DNA of 14,655 bases. Origin: Terrimonas_A sp040509495. GTDB lineage: Bacteria > Bacteroidota > Bacteroidia > Chitinophagales > Chitinophagaceae. The position numbers and the translations under genes are program-made. How positions within the stretch are numbered: position 1 is the stretch's first letter; each line of letters begins with the position of its first letter. This document shows positions 14,281 to 14,655 of this stretch, in pieces. The DNA is taken from assembly GCA_040509495.1 (NCBI GenBank), contig JBEVKW010000079.1, positions 1 through 14,655 on the forward strand. The letters run 5' to 3'. The notes beneath the pieces were generated by a model. That model saw only the letters and a program-made list of their open reading frames with translations, was not told the DNA's origin and did no database searches.

Positions 14281-14293
14281 AGTTGTCTGGGGG

Positions 14294-14336
14294 AAAGAAA
14301 TCTGCTTCGGGAGTTTGCCCCGGAGCGGATTTCTTT
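14294..14336. other. 18-bp hairpin with two G-T wobbles upstream of the DUF3109 gene
   Basis: The arms 14294-14311 and 14319-14336 pair over 18 positions around a 7-base loop. The only two non-Watson-Crick positions are U-G wobbles in plus-strand RNA but A-C mismatches in minus-strand RNA, so the structure favours a plus-strand transcript. No T-run follows on the plus strand, so it is not a standard intrinsic terminator. Confidence 0.75.
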
Positions 14337-14367
14337 AAGGTGTTAGTGAGGAGGTGAGGTGAGAACC

Positions 14368-14483
14368 TCGGAGTCTTTGATTTACTTTTTTTGCCTTGAT
14401 GCAAAAAAAGTAACAAAAAAAGATCAAGGGTGAGGAAAAAATGGCTAAAAATGGGAGGGTGTCACCTGCACAAAAAAAAACTC
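14368..14483 (-). repeat. Right copy of the long inverted repeat
   Basis: The reverse complement of 14381-14483 equals bases 1-103 except at two positions, and weaker similarity extends to 14368. The same 13-bp stem-loop lies at 14382-14394 / 14401-14413 with loop CTTGAT. It lies 100 bases upstream of the DUF3109 start, with the same orientation relative to that gene as the left copy has to carB. Confidence 0.9.
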
Positions 14484-14523
14484 GCCGGTAAAGGTTTTGG
14501 GTTGTGTGGCGTGCTGGCTCGGA

Positions 14524-14599
14524 CAGTTTTTTTGTGCCTTCGCTTGCCTTCGGCGCTCAGACGGTGCCAGCCTCCCATTTTCTTAACGCCATTTTTTCC
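14524..14599 (+). repeat. Degenerate third copy of the repeat block
   Basis: CAGTTTTTTTGTGC (14524-14537) resembles the start of the left copy, and 14563-14599 (starting GGTGCCAGCCTCCCATTTT, ending GCCATTTTTTCC) resembles bases 18-50 with a 4-base insertion. Between the two parts there are 25 bases of unrelated sequence. It lies in plus orientation, facing the right copy, so the two could pair as a long imperfect inverted repeat. Confidence 0.6.
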
Positions 14600-14655
14600 A
14601 AGGCCGGCGGACTGAGAAAGGAAGAATCGTTTGCGATAAAGATTCGTTTAAGTTC

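Larger units (their letters stand above)
14269..14655. other. Gene-free right flank with hairpin and repeat copies
   Basis: No convincing gene is seen here. From left to right it holds a promoter element for the DUF3109 gene (14273-14280), a long hairpin (14294-14336), the right repeat copy (14368-14483) and a degenerate third repeat copy (14524-14599). GC-rich sequence from about 14484 to 14565 includes short imperfect inverted motifs (GTGCTGGCTC and GGTGCCAGCC). A 61-codon open frame across the repeat (14430-14615) is low-complexity and not supported as a gene. Confidence 0.7.

Noticed and set aside
14430..14615. Open frame of 61 codons across the right repeat
   Set aside because: It spans two facing repeat copies and homopolymer runs; no family resemblance.
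1..14655. Composite transposon bounded by the inverted repeats
   Set aside because: No transposase or integrase gene is present, and the enclosed genes include core carB and purH with no change in base composition; independent insertion of a small repeat at two sites fits better.
1..14655. CRISPR array, tRNA, rRNA or prophage genes
   Set aside because: I saw no regularly spaced direct repeats, no cloverleaf-like sequence in the gene gaps, and no phage or integrase proteins.

Overview
The window looks like chromosomal DNA of a Bacteroidota bacterium, most likely from the Chitinophagaceae or a near relative. The reasons are the protein sequences (a CarB of 941 residues without the C-terminal regulatory domain, a DUF3109 cysteine-cluster protein, a Bacteroidota-type polysaccharide-deacetylase-like protein, a short HisKA_3 kinase), several matches to the Bacteroidota promoter element TAnnTTTG, and the general lack of strong Shine-Dalgarno sequences. 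The family-level placement is an inference; no rRNA gene is present.

Layout, left to right. 1-115 is one copy of a dispersed-type repeat. carB (pyrimidine/arginine precursor synthesis) runs rightwards at 327-3152. It converges on a leftward three-gene signalling unit across a perfect 34-bp hairpin. Read in the direction of transcription, that unit is a multi-TM membrane protein (5329-4682), a histidine kinase (4715-3909) and a LuxR-type response regulator (3907-3248); the first two overlap and the last two are one base apart. Upstream of it lies a separately terminated leftward gene for an unrecognised 162-residue protein (5905-5417). An AT-rich divergent intergenic region follows.

Rightward genes come next: comEC (DNA-uptake channel), purH (last two steps of IMP synthesis, with its own good promoter at the end of comEC) and an EamA/DMT-family transporter whose start overlaps the purH stop. 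The transporter converges on a leftward cluster read as DUF3109 protein (14268-13672), lutB-like LUD iron-sulfur protein (13665-12274) and polysaccharide-deacetylase-like protein (12246-10948). The last 387 bases hold no gene. They contain a long hairpin, a second copy of the left repeat in inverted orientation, and a degenerate third copy.

Most genes are ordinary core metabolism or accessory core genes; I see no defence island, phage, transposase, CRISPR array or tRNA. The more unusual features are in the non-coding DNA: a 103-base inverted repeat pair (2 mismatches) bracketing about 14.3 kb with a hairpin inside each copy, the 34-bp perfect hairpin between carB and the response regulator, and paired hairpins inside the first 125 bases of the transporter reading frame. 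The gene-level points of interest are the CarB domain loss, the membrane protein-kinase-regulator unit, and the unrecognised 162-residue protein.
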